From assembly GCF_016097555.1 (NCBI RefSeq), contig NC_054704.1, forward strand, positions 30,902,523-30,966,522: a stretch of 64,000 nt of DNA, read 5' to 3'. Shown here piece by piece: positions 35,600 to 48,604 of the stretch (position 1 is the first letter of the stretch; each line of letters begins with the position of its first letter). Source of the DNA: Gigantopelta aegis (taxonomy: Eukaryota; Mollusca; Gastropoda; Neomphalida; Peltospiridae). The position numbers were made by a program, and so were the translations under genes. Below the pieces are notes generated by a model, which saw nothing but the letters and a program-made list of their open reading frames with translations, was not told the origin of the DNA and made no database searches.

Positions 35600-36560
35600 A
35601 TTATTTGATTTTTTTTTATTTAATATAAATTCTAAAATATTTTTCTTTAGTTTGTGAAGACTATCCTAAAGATTCATAGTACCAAGTTTCAGAATTATTT
35701 GATCAAAACTCCAGAATATGACTTTTAAATTTAAATAAAAGAAAAATTATAAAATTCAAAACTTCCAAAATGTCTCTCTATTAGTTTGTGAAGACTGTCC
35801 CTAAGAATACTTATACTAAGTTTCAGAACTATCCTACCGGCCTCGGTGGCGTCATGGCAGGCCATCGGTCTACAGGCTGGTAGGTACTGCGTTCGGATCC
35901 CAGTCGAGGCATGGGATTTTTAATCCAGATACCGACTCCAAACCCTGAGTGAGTGCACCGCAAGGCTCAATGGGTAGGTGTAAACCACTTGCACCGACCA
36001 GTGATCCATAACTGGTTCAACAAAGGCCATGGTTTGTGCTATCCTGCCTGTGGGAAGCGCAAATAAAAGATCCCTTGCTGCCTGTCGTAAAAAGAGTAGC
36101 CTATGTGGCGACAGCGGGTTTCCTCTAAAAACAGTGTCAGAATGACCATATGTTTGACGTCCAATAGCCGATGATAAGATAAAAAATCAATGTGCTCTAG
36201 CGGCGTCGTTAAATAAAACAAACTTTACTTTTTCAGAACTATCCAATCAAAACTCTACAAAATGATATACTTTTAATTTTTCAATGTTAAATTTCTATTT
36301 AAATTAATAAAAATTCTAAAATTCTAAATTTCCTAAATATCTTTCTATTAGTTTGTTTACTAAGTTTCAGAACTATCCGATCAAAACTCTAGAAGATAGA
36401 CATTCACATTTTTAATTAATTGTTTTTAAATTTAATAAACTCTAAATTTTCTAAATATCTATTAGTTTCTGGAGAGTGCCACAGAGGATCATTGTTCATA
36501 ATTTCAGAACAATTAAATCAAAACTATAGAAGATAGAAAGTTGATGGATGGATGGATGGA
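35600..36560 (+). repeat. Diverged tandem repeat array 2
   Basis: Units near 35643, 35775, 36342 and 36455 of the tattagtttgtgaaga...gtttcagaactatcc family, interrupted by a SINE at 35835-36230. The end has a gatg tetranucleotide run near 36545. Confidence 0.75.
35835..36230 (+). mobile_element. Chimeric SINE, head A with tail 2
   Basis: Plus-strand copy. Head A (accggcctcggtggcgtcat, B-box gttcggatccc) and central domain are followed by tail 2 (gtttgacgtccaatagccg, caatgtgctctagcgg, gttaaataaaacaaac), not the tail 1 used by the other head-A copies. Perfect target duplication tttcagaactatcc at 35821-35834 and 36231-36244. Confidence 0.92.
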
Positions 36561-36996
36561 TGGATCCAGACAAATCGGTAAACTAGAAAATTGTCTTAAT
36601 TTTCCTTGTTTGGGCCCCACCCCATAACAAGTAAATTACAGTGACATGGCAGTGATATGTGACAGAACCATCCCAAATTGTACTCGCATGCAAGGTTTGG
36701 TGATTCTATATGAATTGATAAGGAAGATATGCCCCAGAGACAATGATTTACTTTCATGTGCAGCAAACCATGAAAAGTAGGTCATAGTGACCTAGTAATG
36801 GTATGTGACACAACATCATCCCAAGTTTGATGATGTGGCATGCAATACATTTGCGATAAAGTTTTTGTTTGAAATGGTTGGTTTTCAGCATCTTCTCAGG
36901 TGTATGCACTTATTGTAACAAATAATAGTGATGAAATGGCATGTTTATATAATTAGGTTTAAAATGGTATTTTGTATGAAACCTTTTAACCAGTAA

Positions 36997-37640
36997 TGAT
37001 ACCATTTTAATTGCATTAACCTCTCACAAGATTTCATCTAGTCGGAATTAAATGGGTTGTACTAACATACTGAAATATTTTAGACAGAAAATTCAGACGT
37101 TAATTAGAACCTTTAGTATAAAACAATAGTGTACATAGTCCCACCCACAAACATGTCACACCCCAATTATTAAGTTCAGAGCAAATTAAATGTGTACAAT
37201 CAGGGTCAGCCACATATCATGGTTGACAATAAAATGATAGATTACCAATCTGAACAGATACTAATGCTAATTTCAAGCCCTGTTTTAAATTTAAGTCCTC
37301 CACCCCACCCCAAACAACAGCTAGTAACCCTATTAAAACTATGGTTTTCTTATATCATTTTCACAAAATCATATTGAACTATTACCATAATTACCTTTTC
37401 TGATGACACGTTTAAAGATATGTTAAAGCAAACAAATAAATGCACTGGTGGGATGACATGCACCAAAGTTGTCATCAGCGAAAAAAAAGAAATATGCCTC
37501 TTTCCGATGACATCAGCAAAAAACAAATATGCCTCTTCCTGATGACATCAGCAAAAAAAAGAAAATAAATATGCATCTTCCTTTGAATCTCTGGCGTGAG
37601 ATCTGATAACACAAGTTATGTCCCTTATTCACCACTCAAG
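36997..37640 (+). repeat. Dispersed repeat D, copies at 34797 and 46755
   Basis: Its first part matches 34797-34957 (cattaacctctcacaagatt, caaacatgtcacaccccaat). Its later part matches 46755-47190 (ataaaatgatagattacc, acaagttatgtccctt). A ~45-base gatgacatcagcaaaaaa unit is tandemly repeated at 37495-37570. Confidence 0.7.
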
Positions 37641-39556
37641 TGCATTGATTTTTGTAGTAATGCTAATACTATACTAGGCATCTCTATTTTTCTGTTAAAC
37701 ACTAGTATAAATAATTTAAATGCTTTTAGTACCTATCACAAGTGACTTTTGGTTCAAGTAATTTAAAAGTAATATCTGTGAAAGTGCGTGTCTCACTTCA
37801 AGATAATGTCGCGTGTCTCAAAGAAAACCCATTTTTTCATGCTATGGAATTTACTACAAATTATTTATTTCTGAACCGATTAATTTGTAAGTTGCACCAA
37901 AAAAAAGGTTATCTTCGTTATTTCCAAAACTACCGACTGCAGCCGCCGCTAGGGGCGCAGCTGCGCCCATATTCCGAAATGTTACGAATTTGGTCCACAA
38001 CTGGTGGTGATGTTCGAGGTCAGAATACGCTTGTTTTGGTGACGATTTTGCACGTTTCTTTGATGTCATACGACAAGTACACATCTTCCGATTGATGTAT
38101 ATCCTGTTTCCGAACTTGAACGACTACAAAAATACTTGTTTTGAGACAAGTGAAACTTTGAATACTTTTTATTTTGCCCCAAAAAGGGCAATTTCACGAG
38201 ATATTGAATGATAAATATCTATTGTAATATAATAAAACAGCATAAATATAATTTTTTTGTAATTTTAAAACTCCAACAAGTTAGTTTAATTTGACATCGA
38301 AAATATTTCAAGGGAGGTAACTCTGACCCGGTGACCCGCAAAAGTGAAAATACAGAATTTCACAGAAGGAACACATTTTCATAACATTAAACGTATTTGA
38401 TGCTTTGTCATTATTTATCCACCCATTATTAACTTTTTGGTTAGAATATATATCATACTGAAGCGTTATTTTTAGAAGACACTGCATATTGAATTCAAAA
38501 TAACTTAAAATAATGTTTTGCTTATCATGATGACTCAGCAGTTTCTGATAGCTGAAGTTTATTTTAAAAAACATTTTGATAATGCATAACTATTCAAATA
38601 TAGACATGTAAATCTATTTTCATGTAAATTATTTGAATGAGTTTGGCATATGACTGTTTCAGTTTTATACAAAAGAATAGTATTAATGCAATGGAAATAA
38701 ATTATTAAGTATGATACAGAGAATTTGTACTTTTTAAATCTCATATTTGTAAATACATTTTTTAAAGAAAATGTTTCAGGTACCATAACTTCTCACATCG
38801 TAACACAAACTTAAATTTTTTGGTAACCAAGTACAGTGCACAATATTTCACGCGAACCGCCGTTCTGTTCGCGTATCGGTTACGCGAACCGCAAACTGGT
38901 TACGTCATGACCTGTAAACGTTCAAAAATTAAAACTTGCAATCTTCACGGTTACAGGACGTTTATTCACGCAGACATACTACTAGTATTTCGACAAATAT
39001 TTTAGGCTGAATTTTAGATACTTGATGCGCAGCAAATCAGTAAACAACGTTATATTTCAACAGTTGTAATTTGCAACCAGTCTAAAGTAAATGTTCAGTA
39101 TAGAGTCGAGCCAAAAGTTTTAAAGAAATGTGCTCAGACCGCTGGGGACAGCTAAATTATCTGCTGTTATTTTATCTCTAAAGGAATATATGTAGACATA
39201 ATATTGGATTGCCTATAATTTTACACATTAAAAACAGTTTTAACGTAAACAGGAATCCAAAAGTGTCACAAAAATTTAAAAAATACTAACATCGCATAAT
39301 GAGCTTTGAAAAAACAAACATTTGGAACGTCACTGTAGTATAGAAGTACCATCGATAAAGTGAAAGTAGCATATAGCCACCGCAAAACGCAAAAAGGAAT
39401 CCCTCCAAATGATTATGTATATATTTCAAAGGCGAAGCGCCCATTACGCACAGTGTGCATGTGCGTAATGCAAAAACAAAATCCGGGAATAGGTCAAGGC
39501 TGTCTGTAATTGTTCTATAAAATATCCTCTTAAAATTGACTCGAAAAAAAAGATTA

Positions 39557-39591
<35 letters not shown>

Positions 39592-39962
39592 CTCCGTAAA
39601 GGCTCAGATTGCATCTACAGGCGTCCTGAGTTTCAAACTTTTCACAGGGCGAGGCCCCCCGAATATCCCCGTTCGAAAGGTTCTAGCTACGCCCCTGTAT
39701 TTTGTTTCAGTACTGGGGCTGATATTCAGTTCTTTTATAATATTGTTAAAGCGGCTATATCCGGATTATTTTTATTATTTAAGCATATAGAACAAAAAAT
39801 TCAATTACGTTTGGTGCATATATGACGCCGCACTCCGCATTGGTTTCACTACGCTGGCTTATCCAGGTCAGAAACAAAGCCATTATTTAGAAAGTGGAAC
39901 ACTTTTGACGGGCTCGTACCGATCACAGTTTTCATTGGCTTATCACAAGTATAGAATTCCTC
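37641..39962. other. No gene seen
   Basis: Bases 37833-37935 match one arm of the foldback element at 49009-49443 (ggaatttactacaaattatt). A 36-base A tract lies near 39553-39588. Short ORFs are AT-rich and unassigned. A fragment near 39650-39700 resembles one end of a MITE (ctagctacgcccctg). Confidence 0.4.
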
Positions 39963-40970
39963 AACAAGAGATCACGTGAGATTTCGCAATTTTTGAACAA
40001 ATTTAACTGTCTTGATTGAGGGGCCGTCTCATATCTCTAAAACATATTTATATCCATAGAGGTATGGTACAGCGCCTTTCCAGGGGTCGGTGAGTGGGGG
40101 ATTTGCCTTGACGTTTTTGACAGTGGCCAGCTGTTGGCATACGCGTTACATGTAAGGGGGTGTTACTAATTACGTAACGCTCGAGGGGTAGAGGAAGAGG
40201 GTACTGTGTTTGATTTACGTAACATTTTTTTTTTATTCATTACTTAGACCTAAAAAGGTGTTTTTTGGAAATGCGCGGTCAGTCTAGGATCGATCCCCAT
40301 CGGCGGGTATATAAAAGACCATGGTATGTGATATCCTGTCTGTGGGATGGTACATATAAACGATCCCTTGCTAAAAAAAATGTAGCGGGTTTCCAAGGCG
40401 CGTGTGCAGGGATTTCAGCGGGGTTGGGGTTATAGACTGTGTTGAGCGAAGTTTATATGGGGCCATGCTCCCCCAAAAAATACATTTCAAATTTTTTTAA
40501 GCTTGGGCAAGTAAGGGTTTCGACCTCCAATACCCTCCCCCTGTACATGCACCCGATTCCTCTCTAACATATGTCAAAATTACCAAATGTTAGACATCCA
40601 ACAGCAGATGGAAGGAAGGATAGGATATGTTTTATTTAACGACGCACTCAACACATTTTATTTACGGTTGTATGGGGTCGGATGATTATTAAATCAATAT
40701 GCTTTATCTTTGATGTCGTTAAACAACCCCCCCCCCCACCCCTAACTTTACCCTTTCCAAACGAAATAATATTTATTTGAATTTGTCGATTTTAAAACGT
40801 AAAATTAAGAAGTGAAAACGTTCATTGTCTACTTTAGTATATTTTATTTTAAAAATATATACATGATTAATGTGTTACTAGTATACAAACTAAACTTTTA
40901 AAGTTATAAAATATCAATTCTGAAATAGGAAGGTACGACTGTCGATAATACGTTGTCAAGATCAAACCGG
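39963..40970 (+). repeat. Duplicated block B, copy 2
   Basis: Direct repeat of 1936-3398 lacking the SINE. The undisturbed target agtttatatgg is at 40450-40460. Confidence 0.85.
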
Positions 40971-41063
40971 TTTTAACTAAAGACTCTAGTACTGTATCCT
41001 CAACCGAACGTTCTTCGTACATCGCAAGATTTCTCTTTTAATTTTTTTAGACGAACCCTACAA

Positions 41064-41275
41064 TTTGAAATCGGCAAACGCACGTGTTAACTGAAACTGA
41101 CAACAGGCTGTTGTCTGTGCTTTGCCGAGCTATGGCGGCACAGGCGACGAATCAAGTGTATACGTTTGACGATATCCGTTCATAGCGAACACACACGACT
41201 TTTTTAAAAGTGCATTTGAGCTTGTATTTCACATTTGTACATGATGTTATAATACCAGAGAATGTAACTTTAACT
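41064..41275 (+). repeat. Dispersed repeat, paired with 11346-11570
   Basis: See the copy at 11346. Here it lies shortly after block B copy 2 and is followed by T and G homopolymers (24 G at 41306-41329). Confidence 0.8.
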
Positions 41276-41295
41276 TTAGCAAGCATTAAAGACAT

Positions 41296-41326
<31 letters not shown>

Positions 41327-41329
41327 GGG

Positions 41330-44300
41330 TAAAATGTTTTCTTTTGTATTTGTTTTAACTTTATTTCAGCTAAAAACTATGTATTTAAAATATAATTTCA
41401 ACGTAATTTTGAGGTAACCGATCAGGTAACCCACGGGTTACGCAAATATAATTCACGTAACCGAACAATTGGTTACCAAGGTAAAAACCACGTGAACAGA
41501 CTTCCGGTTCCCTCAGATTTCGAAATATTGTTCCCTGAAGTAACATTAAATTCTAAATATAATTATACTTTTTCATCAATGAATATTGCTGTTAAAAATG
41601 GTAAAGAATTAATTATTTGTAAAAGATACTAAACTGTAAAGTAGATGAGATTAGTATATTTAATACAGTGAACATTTGTATAGCATCGCGATCCACTCTG
41701 CAAGTTTCAAATATAGCTTATACGATGTTAAAACATTAAATAGTAGTTGCTAATCAATTCTTAAATTGATAGCACTGTCACTGATCAAAATTTTAAAAAC
41801 AAAATGTTCTCTGTCATAATTATTTAAAAAAAAATCTAATTAATATTACAGTTGAGAATACTTCCACATCAGCTAATGACTAACAGATGATCCCACAATG
41901 ACACGTTCTGATCTAAGAAGTACACTTAATATTAGATTATGACAGTGTACTCACAGTTACCATGTCTAAGATATGCACCTCTACATTTATGTGCAAAATA
42001 GTTGTACACATTCCAATAAAATCCTCAATTGAAGTCTCAGTCTATTTATAAATAAGAAAAAAGATAATGTCTCACGATTTAGTTCTATTAATGCTGGTAA
42101 TCATATTTTGTTTTAATGAAGAACTCTGATGAACATTAAGTTTCTGCTTAAAATTGGCATATGTCAGGTGGCACTATTGGTAGCCTTTTGAACAGGTGAA
42201 AATAACTACATACAGAAAACACATTTGAAGGTGTGTTTCATCTGATGTAATAAATATTTCTATTTACAAATATTATGTCAAACTAATTACAATATTTGAA
42301 ACAAAAAGATAAATAGTCATGGTCATAATGGGTATTTTTCTTTATTCCAGGAAATTTGTAGTCTCTGTGCGTCTATGGAGAAACCTGAAATGGAAATGGA
42401 GTGGGAGAGTACACTATGGTTAAGAGACAACTTTCAGTAGATTCAATTATACTTCAAGCTTGATGCTGTTATGTTTTCTGTTTCCATCTGTGACAGAACC
42501 TGGAATAAAAATGAAGTGTGTGACAATAATTCATCGACAAACTTTGACTAATACTCTTTCATGGATGCTAAATTTGGTAGATCTGGCCATAAAATTTTAT
42601 TATAATTCAAAGTGGTATATAGTTATATTTATAATAATTCATTGTTTGAATTTGTCTTTATACAGCACTTTATTGAACTAAAATAATCATAGCTGTGTTT
42701 AGTAAATTATTTAGCACACGTGTGACTGCTGTCTCATGCCGTGTTTCAGCTGCTAAAATATGTTTTGGGGATATTTTTCCTGGATAGAAATTTACCTTTC
42801 TGATATTTTATGAGTGTTTGGACATTCCTTTCAAAGGTGAAATATGGCTACTTACATTGCTTTGTTTCTAATAATGACATTGAAGGTGTAAAGTTATGTA
42901 AATAGTTACGTAAGAAATTGATTAAACATATTGGCCAAGCATTGGCATTCGTCGTGTGATAGGTTTTTACTGGTTTGAGTTAAAAGACCAGTACAGATGA
43001 TAAGTTCTATTGCATCTTTTATTGAAATCTTCAAGTATTCAATATTATTATCTTCTATTTTTTTAAATATTTTGAAACAAGAAGCTTATTTTTCATGTAA
43101 CGTGTATCCACTTTCCATCTGCGATCTAAACCTTTACGTTTTCCTTTTTATTATTGGTCTGGATGTACATTTTTGTATAAGCGTGAATAAATGTGAACAG
43201 AAAATGTTATTCTGATGTAACATTTGCATAAATTATTATGTCATTAAATTAAGTATTCCAAGATGTCTGTGTTTTTGTCATTTTGGAGCAGTTTCGAACC
43301 TACCCCAAGAATACATATATGTTATCAGAAATAATAGTAACCCTTTATATTTTCACTTGACATTTTCAGAGATGCAACATTAATAACTGCTTGTAACATC
43401 TATAAGCTTACAACGGAAATTTCTCTGTTATTTTTTGATTTACAAAAGTGGACGTAAACGACAATTAAAATCGTCATGTCGGCCATGTTTGGTCACAGAA
43501 GTACAAGGCTCCTACGACCTTATTTTGCTTCATTTGGATAATATAGTGATATTTTTTTCAATAAGAGCAACAGTTTTAATGAAACTATGACCATAAAGAT
43601 TTTTTTTTTTTTTTTTGGTCTGCGGTACCTAGCAAAACGCCTTTACTTGCCTTCTTCAGTGTTCGAGATTAACAGTATCCCGATATCCCGGGGATACAGG
43701 TGATGCGCCAGTTGCGGATCACTTAAAACAAAATTGTGAATTATGTCAACATGTGCCCTTATAAAGTGTGTGTGTGGGGGAGGGGGGGGGGTTCTCAATA
43801 AATCAAGCAAGTAATGGGGTGGACGGCTCACACGGGGGGGGGGGGGGGGGGCAACAATACTGAATTGTCTATGGCCTGAGTATGGGGCAAATACAAGACA
43901 CAAGTGTGTGATTCTGTGAAGCGATTTTAGCAGAGATGTGGGGTCTAGACTGGCGATCTAACATACGCCATATGGACTCCCATTTTTGTAAGTGGGCAGG
44001 GCAGACTGATTTTTGCCCGAATTAAAGGAAAATGGATTTTAAAAAACATTTTATTTATATTAGCATTACTGTTGAATGACTGCAGCTGTATGTGTACGAA
44101 TAGCAAATTACATGTACAAATATAACGTGAGAGACAAAAGTGGACGAACACTTAAAATCGTAGTTTCAATTTATAAAATAGGCCTACGTGTCTTTACGTC
44201 ATATACATATTGTCATTACCTGTAGAAAACAAAAATAATAAAAGAAAAATAGATGGAACTACAACTATTAATATAATATTTTGCAGAGGACGACTGGCCA

Positions 44301-44570
44301 TGGAACGAACAGTCTAGGGCTACTATGATGTGTCCGACACACGCAGGGTCGAATTATTATGAACTAGTGGTTGAAATGACGAATCCAGAGATGTTTAAGA
44401 AGAAAATGATAATAATAAATTATTATTATTATTATTATTAAGTAGGAGGGAAAATTCCACTGTGTTCAACGTTTTTGAGTCTTGAGATAACCCCTGCGTT
44501 CATTGCGCCATCTAGGTATTTAAAAAAAACAATACTTTCAGACTGTATAATGTTATTATTTGTTTTGTTT
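41330..44570. other. No confirmed gene
   Basis: AT-rich, low in recognised repeats. It holds one candidate terminal exon (42351-42439, see findings), an ATT triplet tract near 44424-44440 and an 18-base G run at 43834-43851. Confidence 0.35.
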
Positions 44571-44574
44571 TCTC

Positions 44575-44655
44575 GCCACATTTAAGTGATGACCTTTCTT
44601 CAATCTTAAGTTGCTCAATTTATTTATCCTTCATTAAACCGAAAAGAAATCTGTA
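44575..44655 (-). repeat. Inverted copy of TPMT intron 5 sequence
   Basis: Reverse complement of about 23270-23348 (cacatttaagtgatgacctt / aaggtcatcacttaaatgtg). In the intron copy a SINE is inserted right at this sequence; here it is not. Confidence 0.7.
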
Positions 44656-44659
44656 CATT

Positions 44660-44842
44660 ATATGTGTGTGTGTGTGTGTGTGTAATGTAATGTATGTATG
44701 TAATGTATTGCATGTATGTATGTATTGATGTATGTATGTATGCATGTATGATTGTAGGTAGGTATGTATGTATGTATGTATATATATAATTATATATTTT
44801 TAAAGTTTGTTTTGTTTAATGACACCACTAGAGCACATTGAT
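44660..44842 (+). repeat. TG and TATG microsatellites plus SINE tail fragment
   Basis: TG units then degenerate tgtatgtatg units to about 44790, followed by a tail-2 SINE fragment gtttgttttgtttaatgaca at 44803-44842. Confidence 0.75.
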
Positions 44843-45061
44843 TTTATATATATTTAAACCATTTTGTTTCTTTAAGTGCCCTTTTTGTGTTTCTTAAGAA
44901 GATTCTATATTACAGTGACCCAATTTGTTTTTGCTGCAGCTCCCTGGTTAGCTGTGGCCTGTTTATATATAGATGGTGCAAGCTTATTTTGACATTTTGG
45001 CAGCTGTGGATGAAATTGTGTTTTGTAACTAAAGATGTGTTGTTGTTGTTTTTCTTACAAG

Positions 45062-45147
45062 CTACACATCATTGTTAAAGACACTGATGGCACCAGAATG
45101 TCACACTTTGCTGTGCACTTTATGTTATGATGCAACTATCCACCCAG
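45062..45147 (+). pseudogene. TPMT: TPMT paralog, exon 6 homolog
   Basis: Plus-strand exon of 86 nt, exactly the length of TPMT exon 6. Acceptor tgttgtttttcttacaag, donor cag|GTAATT, and the same phase. It reads YTSLLKTLMAPECHTLLC where the complete gene reads FASLLETLMAPGCRQLLC, and ends HP before the split glycine codon. No stop inside. It is treated as part of a pseudogene because the next exon is frameshifted and no other exons were found. Confidence 0.85.
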
Positions 45148-46004
45148 GTAATTATTGTAATATTACACAGAGAGGAATTCCAGGTTTTAACAGTATCTGA
45201 AGATGTGTCCCATTCTTGTTCTTTGACAAACGGCTCAAAGTAACCTACTTTTCAAAACACTGCACATTTTTCCCGAATCTTTTTGGAATATAATATTTTT
45301 TTATCTCTGATAATGGCTTAAAATATAATTTGTTCAATAGGAAGCAATCTTTGTATTTCAGATTTCAAGATTGAAGCAAATGCTACAAATTGAGGTGTTC
45401 TAGAAATTAGTCTCAGAATTTGACTCTCGATGGTAACATTTTTTAACAGTAGTGTGAAAGACTTGAGAAAAATGTGGATTAAATCATAAGATTTATATTA
45501 TTGCTTCTGAAAATCAAGAACCTGTATATATTTGATATACTGTAAGTTTGTGAAACTGATTATCAGAAAGCTTATTGTGCATTTTGAGTGGCATTTGATG
45601 CCTACCTTGTATCATTTTCATGATTTGCTGGTTACAGTACAATATATTGCTTTAAAAGATATCGAAGACTTCCTTGGTAAAGTTAATTTAAAAGCAGCTA
45701 TACGTTGATATTCTTCACTGTTTAGTGCATGTTTATGATAGACCGTTTGTGTTCTACCATTGCATCAGTAAATGAATGAAAAATCATCAACTGTCCTTTA
45801 AAGTTGCAAGGTCAGAGTTATAAGTTACATACTTCATGGGATTTACATTCATTTCTGATAAAGAAATTTGAGTTTTATGTCGTGGATATCATAACCCTAA
45901 TGTGCTGGCACACTTTTTTTTTAAAAGGGATTCCCAAAAATACTTAGCTATACTTGGCTAAAAATAGAAAGTACAGCAAAAAAGAAGTGAGCCTTTTTAC
46001 AGCA

Positions 46005-46074
<70 letters not shown>

Positions 46075-46148
46075 CATGTTCAAATTGATATCGCAAAATT
46101 GACAAATTCTTGTTGTTATACCTCTTTTTAATTACGTTTGTTTTCCAG
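45148..46148. other. Intron of the TPMT relic; AT microsatellite
   Basis: Intronic position between the two relic exons. Contains a pure AT tract followed by a T tract at 46005-46072. Confidence 0.6.
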
Positions 46149-46191
46149 GACCACCTCACGTTGTGTCATAGTGAAGTTTATGATTTTTATG
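46149..46191 (+). pseudogene. TPMT: TPMT paralog, exon 7 homolog, frameshifted
   Basis: 43 nt between acceptor tttgttttccag and donor atg|GTAATA, against 45 nt in the complete gene. It begins GPPHVV like exon 7, then loses frame. A shift restores SEVYDFYG at its end. The 2-nt deficit disrupts the reading frame. Confidence 0.8.
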
Positions 46192-46754
46192 GTAATACAA
46201 ACAACCAACCAAATAACGCACATACACACACCATACACACATACATACCACATACACACACATTGTCTATCCATCCATTTGTCTGTTAACTTTTCTTGTC
46301 TGGACCATATTTAAGTTACTAATGCTATGACATGTCAAGATGGATGTATAAAAATCTAATTAAAAAACCAACTACACTTAAAATACAAATTAATTAAAAT
46401 TCATCAGATTGCTAATAATTTTGGGGGTCCAGCTTAAACCCTGGCATAAACCATGTACTAAACCATGTCAAGAATTAATCAATATTGACAAGCTGTAATA
46501 AGTAAGTGTTATCATGTAATAATAATAATAAAGGCTGCCATATGCAATATTTCAGCTGTTATATGTAATCATAATGTCAAAAAATTGTTAATCCCTAACA
46601 TAAAAACTAAAATGTTTTTCAATTATTATTATTATATTGGAATAAACTTGCCATCATTTCATTTGGTACTGTTTAACTTTTATAGTGTAGGCCTATTTAC
46701 TGACGTATGGACTCAAGGTTTATCTTGATTAACTAGACTTCCACAAGTTCTAAT

Positions 46755-47190
46755 AAACATCATAGCATGGAAAGGTCCTCTCGTTCCACCCACAAACATG
46801 TGACACCCCAAATATTGAGTTCAGGGAAAGTTAAATTCGACTAAAAGTACAACCAGAGCAAGCTACATGTTCAGCTATATAATAAAATGATAGACTATCA
46901 TAATCTTTAGACGGTTATTAATGTTAATTTCAAACTCTGTTTTAAGCAAAAGTCCGCCCCCAAACGCCAGCTACTAGCTAGTAATCATTTTAAAACCTTT
47001 TTCTTTCTAATATCATCTTTACAAAATCATATTGTATTATTACCGTTTCCGATGACAAGTTTGAAGAAGTGATAAAAACCCTTCAATGTTGGATACTACT
47101 CCGACTTGCGCCAAGATGACTATCAGCAAAAAACGAAATAAAACTCTGGCTTGAGATCTGATAATAACGCAAGTTATGTCCCTTTCGTCG
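46755..47190 (+). repeat. Dispersed repeat D, copy
   Basis: Matches 37130-37640 with about 20-25% visible difference (ccacccacaaacatgtgaca, ataaaatgatagactatc, acgcaagttatgtcccttt). Downstream of the TPMT relic. Confidence 0.65.
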
Positions 47191-47199
47191 AAAAGAATT

Positions 47200-48560
47200 G
47201 TTTGTTGTAGCGGACCTGCTAAACATGTGAAAGTCATCTAGAAAATGTTTTGATGGCATTTTAATGTTAAAAGCAGTCTTCCAGGCTAAATATATTCTAC
47301 GAAACTTACTGATTAACATAGAGGTGAATGACATTCACAAAAATGTTTTAAATAAAAGCATTTAAAAATTACACCTGAACGTTTGTCTATAACACACATG
47401 CGCAAAACTTTTCTTAAAGGGACAGTCAACTCAAACAAGAACCTTTTGTGTTGGAAAGATGCATACGAGGACCACTAATACATACTGACACTTTAACAAA
47501 TGAAAAACGCGTAATTTGAGAGTTGATAAATAAAAAAAACATGATTATTCCTGCTAACTGGGGGCAGTCATTTTGTTTCGTTTTTGTGACGTCCGGTGGT
47601 ATAGCGTGGGGCGAAGTGATGTCATCTCCGTCCAACTACTCTATGCACAGTGTAAACAAACGCTTTAATTTCGACAAGACGCTTCGCTTTCATCAACCTG
47701 ACTTGTAAAACAACATAAATGGCTTGAACTAAATATGTTTCAGTTTGCATCAATAGAGTTATAGTATTTTTCTTTTTAAAAAATCCAAAGAAAAATGCAT
47801 AGTATTGGTAGGGTACGTTGGAGCAAAAACGACCACTCGCGATACACAAGTGATAATTTTCTTTTCTTTGGGACTAAGTAATTGGTCAGTTTTGTGATTT
47901 TAGATGGGGAAAGTCTACTTAATAGAGGATTTTACAGAATTACAGTAATAAAGCACGACGACTGATAATGTCCATTACGATTTTAGGGGTGTCCATGCGG
48001 TTATCACACAATACTGTGTGATCTTAATAAAAGAGGCACGTCTTTTTAATGTGTCTAGACAGTGTCTGGGGACTAGAAATATACACCTGCCAATCAGGAA
48101 CCACAGGTACAGGCCACGGAAAGAAAATGCCAATTAATCAAGAAAACACTCCGATTATTATTTCAGTTTGCGGTTAAATTTATGTACAAAACATAATACA
48201 GTTATTTCAACACTTTGACAATGGTTTATTTTGTATTGAAAAATAATACATACTTGTTGCTGGCTTACTTTGATGGATATTATTACAGAACATTGCGATG
48301 CATCCGCAAAAATCAGGTATGTTTTGTTTCTTCAGTTCGAAGACTAATTCCTGATGTGACACATTAGGTATTATGTAATCACCAGCTCGCCAGAGGGCGT
48401 ATTCACTGGGATGGTACAAAATGGCTGCGCCCGTTAAATATAATAGCCGTCACATTTAGCCGTTTTATTAATTAACTATACAATTATACTTGTTGATATT
48501 AAGCAATAATGTGCATTATATATCGTTGACTATGCATACCAGGCTAAATGCCTTAATTAT
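47200..48560. other. No gene seen
   Basis: Includes a aaagggacagtcaactcaaa phrase at 47417 of the kind that starts many invertebrate non-coding repeats. Short ORFs are unassigned. Confidence 0.35.
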
Positions 48561-48604
48561 CCCTTCCTTTAAATTAGAGCTTAACAACGAAAAATAACGA
48601 ATGT

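Noticed and set aside
44905..45000. Possible exon 5 of the plus-strand TPMT relic
   Set aside because: An acceptor-like site exists, but the IWDRGAL signature and frame are not recoverable.
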